NCBI RefSeq assembly: GCF_000730165.1 | Contig: NZ_CP022113.1 | Span: 744,001 to 808,000, forward strand | Direction of reading: 5' to 3' | Source: Nitrospirillum viridazoti CBAmc | Lineage (GTDB): Bacteria; Pseudomonadota; Alphaproteobacteria; Azospirillales; Azospirillaceae | Length of the DNA stretch: 64,000 nucleotides | Shown here: positions 63,447 to 64,000 of the stretch, piece after piece | How positions within the stretch are numbered: the first letter of the stretch is position 1 | How the letters are laid out: every line of letters starts with the position of its first letter | Made by a program: the position numbers and the translations under genes | The notes under the pieces: generated by a model | What the model was told of the DNA's origin: nothing | Databases searched by the model: none | What the model saw: only the letters and a program-made list of their open reading frames with translations

Positions 63447-63899
63447 ATGCCGAAACGCTTGGCGCTGGCCGCTGCCGTCACCCTTCTGGCCCTGCCCTTC
63501 AGCGTCGCCGCCAGCGCCGCCGATGGTAGCGCGCCGACCGCCACCAAGGTGGCGGCCGAGGCCAAACCCTATAAGGTCGAAGGCGGCAAGGTCGATCCCG
63601 GCACCTACAACGGCTATCGCCGCTATGGCGAGTCCTGCATGCGGTGCCATGGTCCTGACGGGGCCGGCAGTTCCTACGCCCCGGACCTGACCGACAGCCT
63701 GAAGCACATGGACTACGACACCTTCGCCGAGACGGTGATCAATGGCCGCAAGAACGTGAACACCGCCAACAACAACGTCATGCCGTCCTTCGGCACGACG
63801 GAGGACGTGGCGAACTACCTGGACGACATCTACGGCTATCTGAAGGCCCGATCCGATGGCGCCATCGGCCGCGGCCGGCCGCAGCGCATCGGGGACTGA
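63447..63899 (+). CDS. xoxG: XoxG-type cytochrome c
   Basis: 150-residue periplasmic c-type cytochrome, the expected electron acceptor for XoxF. Signal peptide LALAAAVTLLALPFSVAASA; heme motif C64-x2-C67-H68 (GESCMRCHGPDG); distal Met probably M112 (NNNVMPSFG). One heme, so about the size of small class I cytochromes. ATG 63447 with AGAGG upstream is preferred over 63408. Gene order xoxF-xoxG supports the name. Confidence 0.88.
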   Translation: MPKRLALAAAVTLLALPFSVAASAADGSAPTATKVAAEAKPYKVEGGKVDPGTYNGYRRYGESCMRCHGPDGAGSSYAPDLTDSLKHMDYDTFAETVINGRKNVNTANNNVMPSFGTTEDVANYLDDIYGYLKARSDGAIGRGRPQRIGD

Positions 63900-63918
63900 G
63901 AACAACGGCGGCACCCTC

Positions 63919-64000
63919 ATGAAAACGGCCTTCCGCCTGGCGCTGGCGGCGTTACTGCCGCTGGCCCTGCCCGCATCCCAAGCCCTGGCCCAAACGGCCG
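63919..64000 (+). CDS. Start of exported protein, probable XoxJ, truncated by window
   Basis: Only 27 residues are in the window: MKTAFRLALAALLPLALPAS followed by QALAQTA, a clear Sec signal peptide. In most xox clusters the gene after xoxG is the periplasmic binding-protein-like xoxJ, so that identity is inferred from order alone. Confidence 0.6.
   Translation, partial: MKTAFRLALAALLPLALPASQALAQTA

Overview
The window is GC-rich (by eye roughly two-thirds G+C) Gram-negative DNA. It carries lipid-membrane porins, TonB-dependent receptors of the Caulobacter/Xanthomonas type, a PQQ/XoxF methanol-oxidation gene set and LacI/ArsR regulators. Together these fit an alphaproteobacterium, plausibly Rhodospirillales/Azospirillaceae (Nitrospirillum- or Niveispirillum-like). 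That placement is an inference from gene content; no rRNA or other marker gene is present. I see no tRNA, rRNA, CRISPR array, IS element or prophage.

Layout. (a) 1-6.5 kb: two TonB-dependent receptors diverge from a ~1.1 kb AT-richer control region with a LacI-type palindrome; the second is followed by a LacI-family regulator. (b) 6.6-7.5 kb: an ArsR/SRPBCC pair with an operator overlapping the start codon. (c) 7.5-10 kb, minus: a three-gene nitrate/taurine-type ABC importer with 4-nt overlaps. (d) 10.2-14.8 kb, plus: a tightly coupled five-gene operon of the 'PQQ-dependent alcohol dehydrogenase system' ABC families (PedABC/Lut-like), probably lanthanide handling. (e) 14.9-18.9 kb: a DUF6916 protein, GNAT, three tail-collar paralogues and a TIGR03032/DUF4915-type protein. 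(f) 19.4-44.5 kb: a 5832-residue surface protein with an N-terminal LEPR-XLL motif and DUF4347 domain. It is followed by a lipoprotein TolC, three HlyD-type adaptors (one with a GAF-like N-terminus, one fused to an M50 HExxH membrane domain), a SapC-family protein and an unknown protein. (g) 44.6-50.7 kb: two small genes, then pqqA, pqqB, pqqC, pqqD, pqqE and two 'quinoprotein relay' genes (a metallo-beta-lactamase-fold hydrolase and a SoxYZ-like carrier) on the minus strand. (h) 50.9-60.5 kb: a porin, a FIST protein (NosP-like) with a hybrid histidine kinase of the NahK/ErcS type, a 2OG-Fe(II) oxygenase, a sulfotransferase-like protein, vapBC, a cupin and a LuxR response regulator. (i) 61.2-64 kb: a second pqqA, then xoxF, xoxG and the start of a likely xoxJ.

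How it fits together. XoxF carries the Asp-Tyr-Asp signature of lanthanide-dependent methanol dehydrogenases. PQQ would come from PqqABCDE, electrons would leave through XoxG, the Lut/Ped-like ABC operon would serve lanthanide supply, and NosP/kinase plus the LuxR regulator resemble the ErcS/ErbR circuit that controls PQQ-dependent alcohol oxidation in Pseudomonas. The least described part is the middle: a giant repetitive surface protein beside an exporter-like set with no ABC ATPase in the cluster, and whose M50-HlyD component starts with a PqqD-like (possible leader-binding) domain. Domesticated tail-collar proteins lie immediately upstream.
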